Assembly: GCF_000239775.1 (NCBI RefSeq)
Contig: NZ_CAFI01000334.1
Span: 1-39,619 of the forward strand
Reading direction: 5' to 3'
DNA: 39,619 bases
Origin: Bradyrhizobium sp. ORS 375
GTDB taxonomy: Bacteria > Pseudomonadota > Alphaproteobacteria > Rhizobiales > Xanthobacteraceae
Shown here piece by piece: positions 1 to 8,192 of the stretch. Every line of letters begins with the position of its first letter. Position 1 is the stretch's first letter. The notes below the pieces were generated by a model. It was given only the letters and a program-made list of their open reading frames with translations, was not told the DNA's origin and made no database searches. The translations under genes and the position numbers were made by a program.

Positions 1-2
1 TC

Positions 3-1979
3 AACACCGGCCTGGCGCAGATCGTCGGCGAGGAGCTCGACGTCCATCCGAGCCGTTTCGAGGTCGAGTGCGCGCCTCCCGGCGCCGACTACGCCATCAT
101 CAACGGCCTGCGGCTGACCGGCGGCAGCTTCTCGACACGCTCGAGCTACGAGGTGATGCGCAGGCTCGGCGCCAGCGCGCGCGAAATGCTGATCCGCGCC
201 GCCGCGGCGAAGCTCAGGGTGAAGCCGGACACGCTGACGACGGACGATGGTCATGTCGTCCACGCCGCGTCCAACCGACGTATCGCGTATGGCGAGCTTG
301 CCGAGCAGGCGCTTGCCCTGACGCCGGCCGAGACCGTGCCGCTGCGCGATCCCGCGACGTTCCGCTACATCCGCCAGCCCATCGCGCGGCTCGATGTCCG
401 CGCGAAGTCGACCGGCAAGGCGGTCTATGCGATCGACCAGAAGCTCGATGGCATGCTGTACGCCGCCATTCAGCATGCGCCGCTGCTCGGCACCGAGCCG
501 GAGCGCATGGCCAACGAAGCGGCGGTCAAGGCGATGCCCGGCGTCCATGCGATCCACAAGCTGCCGGGTGCCGTCGCCGTCACGGCCGACAGCTGGTATC
601 GCGCGCGCAAGGCGGTGGAGACGCTGGATGTCGCGTGGTCGACAGCGCCTGCCAGCGGCTTCGACGCGGTCGCGGCCGAATATTCCTCGGCCGGACTGCT
701 CGCTGCGCTGAAAGCCTCCGATGCGAGCGCTGTCTCCGCCGAAAAGGAGGGCGACGTCGCTGCGGCCTTTGCCAGCGCTGCCACGATCGTCGAGGCCGAG
801 TATGACGCGCCCTATCTCGCGCATGGCCAGCTCGAGCCGCCGTCGTCGATGGCGCGCTTCAATGCAGACGGCTCGCTCGAGCTGTGGGCGCCCAACCAGA
901 TGCCCGAGCTGTTCCAGGGCATCGCCGCCAAGGTCGGCGGCGTCACGCCGGACAGAGTGATCCTGCACTCGCCGATGCTCGGCGGCTTCTTCGGCCGCCA
1001 CTTCGCCTATGGCTCATCCAACCCGTTCCAGCAGGCGATCCTGCTCGCCAAGGCGACGCAGCGGCCGGTCAAGGTGCTGTGGTCGCGCGAGGAGGAGTTC
1101 AAGATGGACGCGCTGCGTCCGCTGAGCTTCAGCCGCTTCAAGGCGGCGCTCGACAAGGACGGCAAGCCGACCGCGATCCAGGTGCGCACGGTCGGCGAGG
1201 GGCCGATGGGCCGCTGGTTCGGTGTCACCGCCGGCGGCAAGGTCGACAGCTCCGCGGTCGAGGGCATCGTCGAGAAGCCCTATGCAATCGCCAATCGCAG
1301 CATGGAGTACGCCAGGTTCGCGCATCCCGTGACGATCGCGTTCTGGCGTTCGGTCGGCCACTCCATGAACGACTATTTCTACGAAGGCTTCCTCGACGAG
1401 ATCGCCGATGCCGGCAAGCAGGATCCCTATCAGCTGCGTCTCACGCTGCTGACGAACAAGCCGCGCCATCTGAAGCTGCTGGAGACGGTCGCGAAGATGT
1501 CCGGCGGCTGGAAGCGCGGGCCTTATGATGCCGAAGGCGGCAAGCGCGCCCGCGGCCTCGCGCTGGCCTCGCCGTTCGGCTCGGAGACCGCCACCATCGC
1601 CGAGGTCTCGCTGGAAAAAGACGAGGTGCGCGTCCACCATCTCTGGATCGCGTTCGATCCCGGCAGCATCGTCAATCCGGCGATCGTCAAGTCGCAGGTC
1701 GAATCGGCGGCCGCGCTCGGGCTGTCGGCGGCGCTGCTCGAGGAGCTCGTCTACAAGGACGGCGTCCGACAGTCGCACAATTTCGACGACTATCCGATCC
1801 TGTCGCGCGCGGCGATGCCGAAGGTCGATGTCGAGATCGTCGAGAGCGGCGCGCCGATGGGCGGTGTCGGCGAGCCTGGCCTGCCCGGCATCGCACCGGC
1901 GGTGGTCAACGCAGTCGCTGCGCTGACGGGCCGTCACGTGCGCAGCCTGCCGCTGGCCAAAGCGAAGCTCGGCGTCTGA
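3..1979 (+). CDS. IorB-like molybdopterin hydroxylase large subunit, 5' truncated by window edge
   Basis: The reading frame is open from base 3 to the TGA at 1977-1979, so the start lies outside the window. The product resembles the large subunit of isoquinoline 1-oxidoreductase and membrane-linked aldehyde dehydrogenases of the xanthine oxidase superfamily. These enzymes bind molybdopterin cytosine dinucleotide and hydroxylate N-heterocycles or oxidise aldehydes with water as oxygen donor. Visible family motifs are GGFFGR (about nt 979-999) and a C-terminal GGVGEPGLPG (about nt 1860-1890), whose Glu matches the active-site base of the family. The small 2Fe-2S subunit is normally encoded next door and would lie upstream, outside the window. 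The substrate cannot be told from sequence. Confidence 0.9.
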   Translation, partial: NTGLAQIVGEELDVHPSRFEVECAPPGADYAIINGLRLTGGSFSTRSSYEVMRRLGASAREMLIRAAAAKLRVKPDTLTTDDGHVVHAASNRRIAYGELAEQALALTPAETVPLRDPATFRYIRQPIARLDVRAKSTGKAVYAIDQKLDGMLYAAIQHAPLLGTEPERMANEAAVKAMPGVHAIHKLPGAVAVTADSWYRARKAVETLDVAWSTAPASGFDAVAAEYSSAGLLAALKASDASAVSAEKEGDVAAAFASAATIVEAEYDAPYLAHGQLEPPSSMARFNADGSLELWAPNQMPELFQGIAAKVGGVTPDRVILHSPMLGGFFGRHFAYGSSNPFQQAILLAKATQRPVKVLWSREEEFKMDALRPLSFSRFKAALDKDGKPTAIQVRTVGEGPMGRWFGVTAGGKVDSSAVEGIVEKPYAIANRSMEYARFAHPVTIAFWRSVGHSMNDYFYEGFLDEIADAGKQDPYQLRLTLLTNKPRHLKLLETVAKMSGGWKRGPYDAEGGKRARGLALASPFGSETATIAEVSLEKDEVRVHHLWIAFDPGSIVNPAIVKSQVESAAALGLSAALLEELVYKDGVRQSHNFDDYPILSRAAMPKVDVEIVESGAPMGGVGEPGLPGIAPAVVNAVAALTGRHVRSLPLAKAKLGV

Positions 1980-1990
1980 CACGAGATCGC

Positions 1991-2014
1991 GTCCCGGCAC
2001 CCTCGTGCCGTGAC
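1991..2014. terminator. Hairpin between convergent genes
   Basis: CGGCAC (1995-2000), loop CCTC, GTGCCG (2005-2010), extended past a mismatch by GTC/GAC. It begins 12 bases after the molybdenum hydroxylase stop and has no T tract, so it may be an RNA-stabilising or weak termination hairpin. The rest of 2015-2149 shows nothing convincing. Confidence 0.4.
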
Positions 2015-2149
2015 GCAGCTCGATGAGTTGCTGAAAGCCTGTCGACCTCCGCCGCGGCGTCGTCGCTGTCGCGAATCAGTCAGCCGTGGTCGCGATCGAG
2101 ATCGAGCACGAGCTTGGCTTTCTCCGGCCTGCCGCGGCAGCGCGTTGGG

Positions 2150-3001
2150 CTACGACGCCAGCCGCGTGATGACGAGGTCGAGCAGGGCGCGCAGCCGCGA
2201 CAGCCGGCGCAGATCCCGGTGGTAGCCGAGATAGGTGTCGCGCCCGGGCGGCTGCTCGCCGACATCGACCTGGCGCAGGCCGGGCGTGGCGTCGCCGAGC
2301 GGCCGCGGCAGCACGGCGAGGCCCGCGCCCTGGGCGCAGAGCGTGGCCTGAACGTCGCGGTTGTTGCTCCGCATGCCGACTTGCGCCTTGGGCAGTCGCT
2401 TCGCCAGCCAGCGTGCGTCGGGCATGTCGGCGAAGGCCGTGTCCATGGTGACGACCCTGAGTCCCTCGCCGTCGTCGGCGATGCTCTTGGGGCCGTCAAC
2501 GGGGCCGTAGACGGCATAGGGGATGTGCAACAGGCGCCGCGAGATCACCTCCGGCTCGTCGAACGCGCGAATGCGGAACACGAGGTCGGCCTCGCGGCGG
2601 GGAAGGCTGTAGAGGCGCGCGTCGGTCAGCAGCTCGACACAGACGCGCGGGTGGAGCCTGCCGAACTCGGCGAGCACCGGCGCCAGCATCACGCGGCCAA
2701 ACCAGTCCGACGAGGAGACCCTGAGGAAGCCGTCGAGCTGGGCCTGCGCTCCTGCCAGGCGTCGCTCGAGGGCGAGCGCTTCCTCCTCCATGCGCTCGGC
2801 ATGGGCGAGCACGGCCGTGCCCTCGTGGGTGAGCACGAAGCCCTCGGACGTCCGCTGGAACAGCGTCTGGCTGACGGCCGCTTCGAGCGCCGCGATCCGA
2901 CGTCCCATCGTCGGCTGCGACAGGCCGAGCCGGCGCGCTGCCCCGCCAAGCGTGCCCTCGCGCGCAACGGCCAGGAAGATCCGCAAGTCGCTCCACTCCA
3001 T
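2150..3001 (-). CDS. LysR-family transcriptional regulator
   Basis: The 283-residue protein has the LysR layout: an N-terminal winged helix-turn-helix (starting MEWSDLRIFLAVAREG, with LGLSQPTMGRRIAALE as recognition region) followed by a periplasmic-binding-protein-like effector domain. I chose the ATG at 3001 because GAGAGG lies 6 bases upstream on the minus strand and this start fits the family. An ATG at 3043 would add 14 unusual Pro-rich residues and has no ribosome site. The gene is divergent from the oxidoreductase at 3132, the usual arrangement when a LysR protein controls its neighbour. The effector is unknown. Confidence 0.9.
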   Translation of the reverse strand: MEWSDLRIFLAVAREGTLGGAARRLGLSQPTMGRRIAALEAAVSQTLFQRTSEGFVLTHEGTAVLAHAERMEEEALALERRLAGAQAQLDGFLRVSSSDWFGRVMLAPVLAEFGRLHPRVCVELLTDARLYSLPRREADLVFRIRAFDEPEVISRRLLHIPYAVYGPVDGPKSIADDGEGLRVVTMDTAFADMPDARWLAKRLPKAQVGMRSNNRDVQATLCAQGAGLAVLPRPLGDATPGLRQVDVGEQPPGRDTYLGYHRDLRRLSRLRALLDLVITRLAS

Positions 3002-3041
3002 GCGAGGCCTCTCGAACCCTGGGGGAGGAGGGTGCCGATCC

Positions 3042-3088
3042 ATTCAGAACTGAATGAATCGCATGCGATCTCGATGATGTCCATTCAG
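3042..3088. promoter_or_regulatory. Candidate operator cluster in LysR/oxidoreductase intergenic region
   Basis: The 130-base divergent spacer contains a perfect 6-2-6 inverted repeat, ATTCAG-AA-CTGAAT (3042-3055), then a perfect 12-base palindrome ATCGCATGCGAT (3058-3069), then another ATTCAG half-site (3083-3088). LysR proteins usually bind several such sites between divergent genes. Assignment to this regulator is inference. Confidence 0.45.
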
Positions 3089-3131
3089 GATCTGGACGTC
3101 CATGGTGACGCCATCACAGCAGGAGGTCCCC

Positions 3132-4121
3132 ATGACCACTTCGATGAACGCCGCCATTCTCCACGAAGCCGGTGCGCCGCTCCGCATTGCCCCGATCAGC
3201 CGGCCAACGCCAGGGCAAGGCGAGGTCCTCGTCCGCATCGCCGCTGCGGGCACGAACCCGCTGGACGCCAAGATCCACGCCGGCCAGGCCGCGCATGCCA
3301 GACATCCCGCGCCGGCCATCCTCGGACTCGACATGGCCGGAACGGTCGAGGCCGTCGGCCCCGGCGTCACGCGGTTTCGCCCCGGCGACGACGTCTACGG
3401 CATGGTGGGTGGGGTCGGCGGTCATCCGGGGACGCTCGCCGAATATGTCAGCGCCGATGAGGATCTGCTCGCGGCCAAGCCGGCGAACCTCACGATGCGC
3501 GAGGCCGCGGTGCTGCCGCTGGTGACGATCACGGCCTGGGAGGGGCTGGTCGATCGCGTCGGCATCCGACACGGGCAGACCCTGCTCGTCCTGGGCGGAG
3601 CCGGCGGTGTGGGTCACATCGTGGTTCAGCTGGGGCTGGCGTTCGGCGCCACGGTCTACGCGACCGGAAGCGCCGAGAGCACGGCCGTGATCGAGCGCCT
3701 CGGCGCGACCTTCATCGACCGGAACGAGCCGATCGCGGAGGCCGTCGCGCGCACCACGGCAGGACGCGGCTTCGACGTCGTGTACGACACGGTCGGCGCG
3801 CTCGATGTGGCCTTCGCCGCGGTCGCGCGGTTCGGCCACGTGACCTCGTCGCTCGGCTGGGGCACCCATCCGCTCGCGCCTCTCTCGTTCAAGGGCGGCA
3901 CCTATTCCGGCGTCTTCACGCTGCTGCCGCTGCTCGACGGCCAAGGACGGCGTCACCACGGCGAGATTCTCGCACAGGCTGCGCAGCTGGTCGAAGCCGG
4001 CAAGCTCATGCCGCTGCTCGACCCCCGCCGGTTCGCACTTGAGGATGTCAGTGCCGCCTATGACGCTCTCAGGAGGGGCGATGGCACCGGCAAGATCGCC
4101 GTCGACATCGCGCCGGTGTGA
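3132..4121 (+). CDS. NADPH:quinone oxidoreductase / zinc-type alcohol dehydrogenase-like protein (MDR family)
   Basis: The 329-residue medium-chain dehydrogenase/reductase has an N-terminal GroES-like domain (MNAAILHEAGAP, with GTNPLDAKIHAG and ILGLDMAGTVEAVG) and a Rossmann nucleotide-binding domain with LVLGGAGGVGHIVVQLG. The Cys/His ligands of catalytic zinc are not evident, which fits the zinc-free quinone oxidoreductase branch that reduces quinones or enones with NADPH. The start is ATG 3132, preceded by a perfect AGGAGG at 3121-3126. An in-frame ATG at 3102 lacks such a site. It is divergent from the LysR gene, so LysR control is likely. The substrate is unknown. Confidence 0.9.
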   Translation: MTTSMNAAILHEAGAPLRIAPISRPTPGQGEVLVRIAAAGTNPLDAKIHAGQAAHARHPAPAILGLDMAGTVEAVGPGVTRFRPGDDVYGMVGGVGGHPGTLAEYVSADEDLLAAKPANLTMREAAVLPLVTITAWEGLVDRVGIRHGQTLLVLGGAGGVGHIVVQLGLAFGATVYATGSAESTAVIERLGATFIDRNEPIAEAVARTTAGRGFDVVYDTVGALDVAFAAVARFGHVTSSLGWGTHPLAPLSFKGGTYSGVFTLLPLLDGQGRRHHGEILAQAAQLVEAGKLMPLLDPRRFALEDVSAAYDALRRGDGTGKIAVDIAPV

Positions 4122-4162
4122 CGCTGGGCGACGACCGATACAGCCTCGCACGAGGAGGACGT

Positions 4163-5122
4163 TTACTCTGCCGCTTCGTCAGGCTCGCCCTCGATCAGCC
4201 GCAGGCTGCGCCGCAGGCTCTGCGGCGGCTGGCCGAAGAAGCGCAGGAAGGCGCGGCGCATGCGGTCGCGATCGGCGAAGCCGGTGTCGCGGGCGACGAT
4301 GTCCAGCGAATGCCGGCCGTCCTCGAGCATGGCCTTGGCGGCCTCCAGCCGCAGCCGCTCCACCGCCTTGGCCGGCGACTGCCCGGTCTCCTCGCGAAAG
4401 ATCCTCGAGAACTGCCGCGGGCTCAGGCTCGCGGCGTCCGCAAGCTCGTCGACGCTGAGCGGATTGCGCAGATGTTCCTTCGCGTAGGTGAGCGCGCGCC
4501 GCACACGGTCGGAGCGCGGCTCGAGCTCCAGCAGCGCCGAGAACTGCGATTGGCCGCCGGGCCGGCGGTGGTAGACGACGAGCCGCCGCGCCACCGCCCG
4601 CGATACCTCGGCGCCGTGATCATCCTCGATCAGCGCCAGCACCAGATCGATGCCGGCGGTCATGCCAGCCGACGTCCAGATGTTGCCGTCGGCGACGAAG
4701 ATGCGGTCGTCGTCGACCCTGATGGATGGAAAACGCTGCTGCAGTTCGGCCGCGTGCGCCCAATGCGTGGTCGCGCTGCGGCCGTCGAGAAGTCCGGCGT
4801 CGGCGAGCAGGAACGCGCCGGTGCAGACGCCGGCGACGCGCCGCGACTTCTGTCCGGCTTCCGCGATGTAGGCGCGCAGGCCCGGGCTGGTCGGCTTGGG
4901 CAGCAGCTCGCCGACGACCATCAGCGTGTCGGGAAAATCGCCCAGCGGCGCGGTCTCGACATGCACGCCCAGGGTCGAGCGGACCGGCCCGCCTTTCTCC
5001 GACATGATCGTGACGCGGTAGGCCTGCTCGCCCAGCTGGATGTTGGCGAACTCGAACGCGGTCGAGGCGGCCACGCCCATGATCTGGAAGCCATCCTCCA
5101 TGATGAAGCCGATTGGGCGCAT
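4163..5122 (-). CDS. GlxA-family AraC-type regulator with DJ-1/PfpI domain
   Basis: The 319-residue protein has an N-terminal DJ-1/PfpI-like domain (about residues 1-170), including the nucleophile-elbow-like AGVCTGAFLLA, and a C-terminal AraC HTH pair (about 205-300, with DAASLSPRQFSRIFREETG). Such GlxA proteins sense small metabolites and activate or repress nearby genes. I prefer ATG 5122, with AAGGAT at 5127-5132 just upstream, over the in-frame ATG at 5170. The gene is divergent from the SDR gene at 5232. It converges on the oxidoreductase gene with only 41 bases between the stops. Confidence 0.9.
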   Translation of the reverse strand: MRPIGFIMEDGFQIMGVAASTAFEFANIQLGEQAYRVTIMSEKGGPVRSTLGVHVETAPLGDFPDTLMVVGELLPKPTSPGLRAYIAEAGQKSRRVAGVCTGAFLLADAGLLDGRSATTHWAHAAELQQRFPSIRVDDDRIFVADGNIWTSAGMTAGIDLVLALIEDDHGAEVSRAVARRLVVYHRRPGGQSQFSALLELEPRSDRVRRALTYAKEHLRNPLSVDELADAASLSPRQFSRIFREETGQSPAKAVERLRLEAAKAMLEDGRHSLDIVARDTGFADRDRMRRAFLRFFGQPPQSLRRSLRLIEGEPDEAAE

Positions 5123-5129
5123 GGCGATC

Positions 5130-5186
5130 CTTGTCTCGATTTGCCGGTTATATGACATTTGAGACGACAAGGTCGAGATCTACTTT
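5130..5186. promoter_or_regulatory. Divergent promoter region of GlxA-type regulator and SDR genes
   Basis: CTTGTC (5130-5135) and GACAAG (5166-5171) are inverted arms around an AT-rich centre, and GTCTC (5133-5137)/GAGAC (5161-5165) is a second, offset pairing. For the plus strand, TTGAGA (5159-5164), a 16-base spacer and TACTTT (5181-5186) could be a sigma-70 promoter. Both are pattern matches only. Confidence 0.3.
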
Positions 5187-5231
5187 CTTGCAACGCAGCA
5201 AGCCGCTCCGGCGCGAGAAAGGAATCCAGCC

Positions 5232-6026
5232 ATGACCAGCCAGACCAAGGGCACAGTTCTCATCACCGGCGCGTCCTCCGGCATCGGCGCGGTCTATGCC
5301 GATCGCTTCGCCGCCCGCGGCCATGACCTCATCCTGGTCGCCCGCAACCAGGATCGCCTCAACGCAATCGCCGACAGGCTGACGACCCGCCACGGCGTGA
5401 AGGTGACGACGCTGGTCGCCGACCTCACCGCCCGCGACGATCTCGCCAAAGTCGAGGCGGTCCTGAAGACCGACGCCTCGATCACCCATCTGGTCAACAA
5501 TGCCGGCTTCGGCAGCGCCGCCCCGCTCGCCCAGGCCGATGTCGACGAGATGGAGAAGATGGTGGCGATCAACGTCACCGCGCCGCTGCGGCTGACCTAC
5601 GCGGCCGTGCCGCAATTCGTCGCGCGCAAGCAAGGCACCATCATCAATATCGCCTCGATCGTCGCGATCGGCCCGGAGGTGCTCAACGGCGTCTATGGCG
5701 GCACCAAATCGTTCGTGCTCGCGTTCAGCCAGTCGCTGCGCAAGGAGCTCGCCGGCACCGGCGTGCGTGTCCAGGTCGTGCTGCCCGGCGCGACCGGCAC
5801 CGAGTTCTGGGACATCGCCGGCCTGCCCGCCAGCAACCTGCCGAAAGAGTGGGTCATGTCGGCCGCCGATCTGGTCGACGCCGCACTGCGCGGTCTCGAC
5901 CGCGGCGAGTTCGCCACCGTCCCCTCGCTCGCCGACGGCGCCGAGTTCGACGCCTGGGAAGCCGCCCGCCAGACCATGCTGCCGCATCTGTCGAGCGCTG
6001 CGGTGGCGGAGCGCTATCGGGCGTGA
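5232..6026 (+). CDS. Short-chain dehydrogenase/reductase
   Basis: The 264-residue classical SDR has the cofactor motif TGASSGIG (about residues 13-20), LVNNAGFG near 89, and the catalytic YGGTK (Tyr-x3-Lys) near 156-160. ARNQDR after the second strand suggests NADP(H) preference. It starts at ATG 5232 with AAAGGAA about 8 bases upstream. SDRs reduce or oxidise carbonyl/hydroxyl groups; the substrate cannot be predicted. Divergence from the GlxA-type regulator suggests that regulator controls it. Confidence 0.9.
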   Translation: MTSQTKGTVLITGASSGIGAVYADRFAARGHDLILVARNQDRLNAIADRLTTRHGVKVTTLVADLTARDDLAKVEAVLKTDASITHLVNNAGFGSAAPLAQADVDEMEKMVAINVTAPLRLTYAAVPQFVARKQGTIINIASIVAIGPEVLNGVYGGTKSFVLAFSQSLRKELAGTGVRVQVVLPGATGTEFWDIAGLPASNLPKEWVMSAADLVDAALRGLDRGEFATVPSLADGAEFDAWEAARQTMLPHLSSAAVAERYRA

Positions 6027-6207
6027 CGCGATGGATGGCGGACGCCGGTGGTAGGCAAGCCGACGGCCTCCCTGTCTCACGCAACGGACATTGGCGCGGT
6101 TAGCCAGCTGTGCCGAAAAAATTCGTCTCCTCCGCGAATCCTTTGCCGCCGTCGCAGCCTCCTAGGCCCGGGATGACACGTCCCGGCTCGGCATCGGAGG
6201 AACGGCC

Positions 6208-6417
6208 ATGGCATGGTTGCGCAAGAATATTGGAAGATCGCATCAAGGAGTTCGGATCGTGCTCGGGCTCGGCGTAGCGGCCGTCGGGCTGACGGTCCTG
6301 AGCGGGCCTGGTGCCTGGCTGTTGGCCGCCGCTGGTCTTGTTTTCGCGCTGACCGGCGCGGTCGGCTATTGTCCGGCCTGCGCGATCGCCGGCATCGGCA
6401 GCGAGGGCCGGTCATGA
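6208..6417 (+). CDS. DUF2892 (YgaP-like) small inner-membrane protein
   Basis: The 69-residue protein has two hydrophobic segments in a helical hairpin (about residues 16-34 and 38-56). It then has a CPAC motif (GYCPACAIAG) near the C-terminus, as in the membrane domain of YgaP and DUF2892 proteins. GGAGGAA lies about 6 bases before the ATG. Its stop overlaps the start of the sigma factor gene in ATGA (6414-6417), so the two are translationally coupled. The two cysteines could act in redox sensing. A role as partner or inhibitor of the sigma factor is speculation from position. Confidence 0.8.
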   Translation: MAWLRKNIGRSHQGVRIVLGLGVAAVGLTVLSGPGAWLLAAAGLVFALTGAVGYCPACAIAGIGSEGRS

Positions 6418-6935
6418 GCGCCATGTCCATCACGGATGAAACATTCGAGGCCGCGCGGCTTGGCGACCGCGACGCCGTCGTCAGGCTGCTGGAGCGGGTG
6501 CAGCCGGATATCCGCCGCTATGCGCGGGCGTCGTGCCGCACCTCGGCGGATTCGGAGGATGCGGCCCAGCAGGCGCTGTGGCTGCTGTCGCGCCACGTCG
6601 GCAACATCCGCGCCCTCGCCGCTCTGTCCTCCTGGCTGTTTCGTGTGGTCCGGCGCGAATGCCTCAGGCTGGCGCGGCGGATCGGGCTGATGGACGGCTT
6701 CGACGAGGCCGCGTTCGAGGCACGGCTCGCGGAGCGTCCCGAGGCCGAATTGCGGCTCGACCTCGCCGCCGCCTTCGAGGCGCTGCCGCCGCTCTACCGC
6801 GAGGTCGCGCTGATGCGCGATCTCAGGGAGATGACGATCGACGACATCGCCGCCGAGCTCGGCCTGTCGCGGCAGGCCGTCAAGGCGCGGCTGCATCGCG
6901 CCCGCCTGCTGCTGCGTGACTATCTGAAAGGTTGA
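6414..6935 (+). CDS. ECF-type RNA polymerase sigma factor
   Basis: The 173-residue protein has sigma-70 region 2 (about residues 28-95, with DAAQQALWLLSRHVGNIR and LSSWLFRVVRRECLRLARR) and region 4 (about 118-170, with LPPLYREVALMRDLREMTID and a helix-turn-helix IAAELGLSRQAVKARLHRAR). There is no C-terminal extension of the ECF41 type. The start is the ATG overlapping the upstream stop. The next gene begins at or just after its stop, so the three genes form one transcript. No recognisable anti-sigma gene is adjacent. The AhpD-like neighbour suggests an oxidative or electrophile stress role, by inference. Confidence 0.9.
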   Translation: MSAMSITDETFEAARLGDRDAVVRLLERVQPDIRRYARASCRTSADSEDAAQQALWLLSRHVGNIRALAALSSWLFRVVRRECLRLARRIGLMDGFDEAAFEARLAERPEAELRLDLAAAFEALPPLYREVALMRDLREMTIDDIAAELGLSRQAVKARLHRARLLLRDYLKG

Positions 6936-6937
6936 CC

Positions 6938-7279
6938 ATGTCCGGCTATCAGACCCCCGAGGACATCCAGTCGGTGCCGCAGCTCGTCGCGCTGGCGCCG
7001 GTCGAGGCGAAGGCGTTCCTCGCCTTCAACCACGCCTGCGCGCGCGGCGACGGCGTCATTCCACCCAGATATCGCGAGCTGATTTCGCTCGCGGTCGCGC
7101 TGACCACGCAATGCGCCTACTGCCTCGACGTTCACACCGCGGCGGCCGCCAAGGCCGGTGCCACGCGCGAGGAGCTGGCTGAGGTCGCGATGATCGCAGC
7201 CGCCGTGCGCGCGGGCGGCACGCTGGCGCATGCGCTGCTGGCGTTGCGCTTGTTCGACCGGGCGGCGCCGTCGGATTGA
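6938..7279 (+). CDS. Carboxymuconolactone decarboxylase / AhpD-like protein
   Basis: The 113-residue all-helical protein has the AhpD-type signature CAYCLDVH (Cys-x2-Cys-x3-His). In this family that motif gives a thiol redox or peroxidase-type active site. The ATG at 6938 lies 2 bases after the sigma-factor stop; an in-frame TTG at 6932 overlapping that stop is an alternative. Genes of this family are common partners of ECF sigma factors, so it may be a target or effector of the sigma factor. Actual decarboxylase activity is unlikely to be implied by the family name. Confidence 0.85.
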   Translation: MSGYQTPEDIQSVPQLVALAPVEAKAFLAFNHACARGDGVIPPRYRELISLAVALTTQCAYCLDVHTAAAAKAGATREELAEVAMIAAAVRAGGTLAHALLALRLFDRAAPSD

Positions 7280-7669
7280 CCGCGCCGTCACTCTCACTCC
7301 ATCTGCGATCGCGATCAGCAGCAGCGCTGGCGGGAGGGCCGTTTCGTCGCCGGCCTGGCGTCGGTTCGCGCATTCCAGGGCACGCCGGCCGAGAGGCTCT
7401 CGGCGGCGTGCACCAGGTTAGGCGCTGCAGCAAGCATTTCCATTTCAAGTTGATCGATTATGCGTCATACTACTCCAGCCGCTTCGTTTCGAACTTGCCT
7501 GATATTGCCGTGAATTGATTTCGCTGCGCGGTGTGAGGGATCGTCTCATCCCGCTGCGTCGTCCGCCCGACCTGAATTGATCGCCGATCCGGATATCGTT
7601 TCGATCCGGCCTGCCCGGCCGAACGTCACCCGTCTCGAACGCCACTCTTCGAATGGCATGGAGATCCAG
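7280..7669. other. 390-base intergenic region without a convincing gene
   Basis: Reading frames here are short and lack ribosome sites and family resemblance. The stretch around 7440-7520 is AT-richer than its surroundings and may hold the promoter of the following exported-protein gene. CGATCCGG occurs twice (about 7584 and 7603). Confidence 0.4.
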
Positions 7670-8110
7670 ATGCACAGCCTGCCGCGCCGCTGCCGACTGC
7701 TGCTTGGGCTGATCGTTCTCGCGACGCCTCTGTCGGCTGTGGCCCAGAATCCTGATCGCTCACGCACGGCCGAGGCGTTTCTGGTGCGCCAGGACCAGTC
7801 CGACTGCGGCAATTCCGACGTGAAGGCCGACGATCCCTCGCGGATCGGCGGCACGATCGTGATCGCCCGACAAACCAACGGCCCGTTGCGCCTGAAGGTC
7901 GCGATCACCGCGGCGCCGGATACGACCTATCACTTCTATCTGAAATGCGTCCGGCAGCTCGGCGACATCAAGACCGAGGATGAGGGCGAGGGGACCGCGG
8001 AGTTCGAAATCGCCGCCGACGGCGCGCCGCCGGTCCTGACCTTCGACATGTACCCGGAGGGCGCGCCTCCCGGCCAGAAATTCCAGAGCACGCCGGTCAG
8101 GCTGCCGTGA
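7670..8110 (+). CDS. Exported protein of unknown function
   Basis: The 146-residue protein has a clear Sec signal peptide: basic start MHSLPRRCR, hydrophobic LLLGLIVLATPLSAV, and probable cleavage after AVA. The mature part has two cysteines (near SDCGNSD and LKCVRQ) and a beta-rich look with acidic residues, fitting a small disulfide-bonded periplasmic protein. I chose ATG 7670 because GGAG lies 6 bases upstream; in-frame ATGs at 7577 and 7658 would spoil the signal peptide. I recognise no family. The next gene also encodes an exported protein but lies 82 bases away, so shared transcription is uncertain. Confidence 0.75.
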   Translation: MHSLPRRCRLLLGLIVLATPLSAVAQNPDRSRTAEAFLVRQDQSDCGNSDVKADDPSRIGGTIVIARQTNGPLRLKVAITAAPDTTYHFYLKCVRQLGDIKTEDEGEGTAEFEIAADGAPPVLTFDMYPEGAPPGQKFQSTPVRLP

Positions 8111-8192
8111 CAAGGCTCTGACTCTCGTCCTCTTCATTCATTCAATTCATTCACGTTCCCTGATGCAAACCGACCAAAAGCGAGGATGCGCC

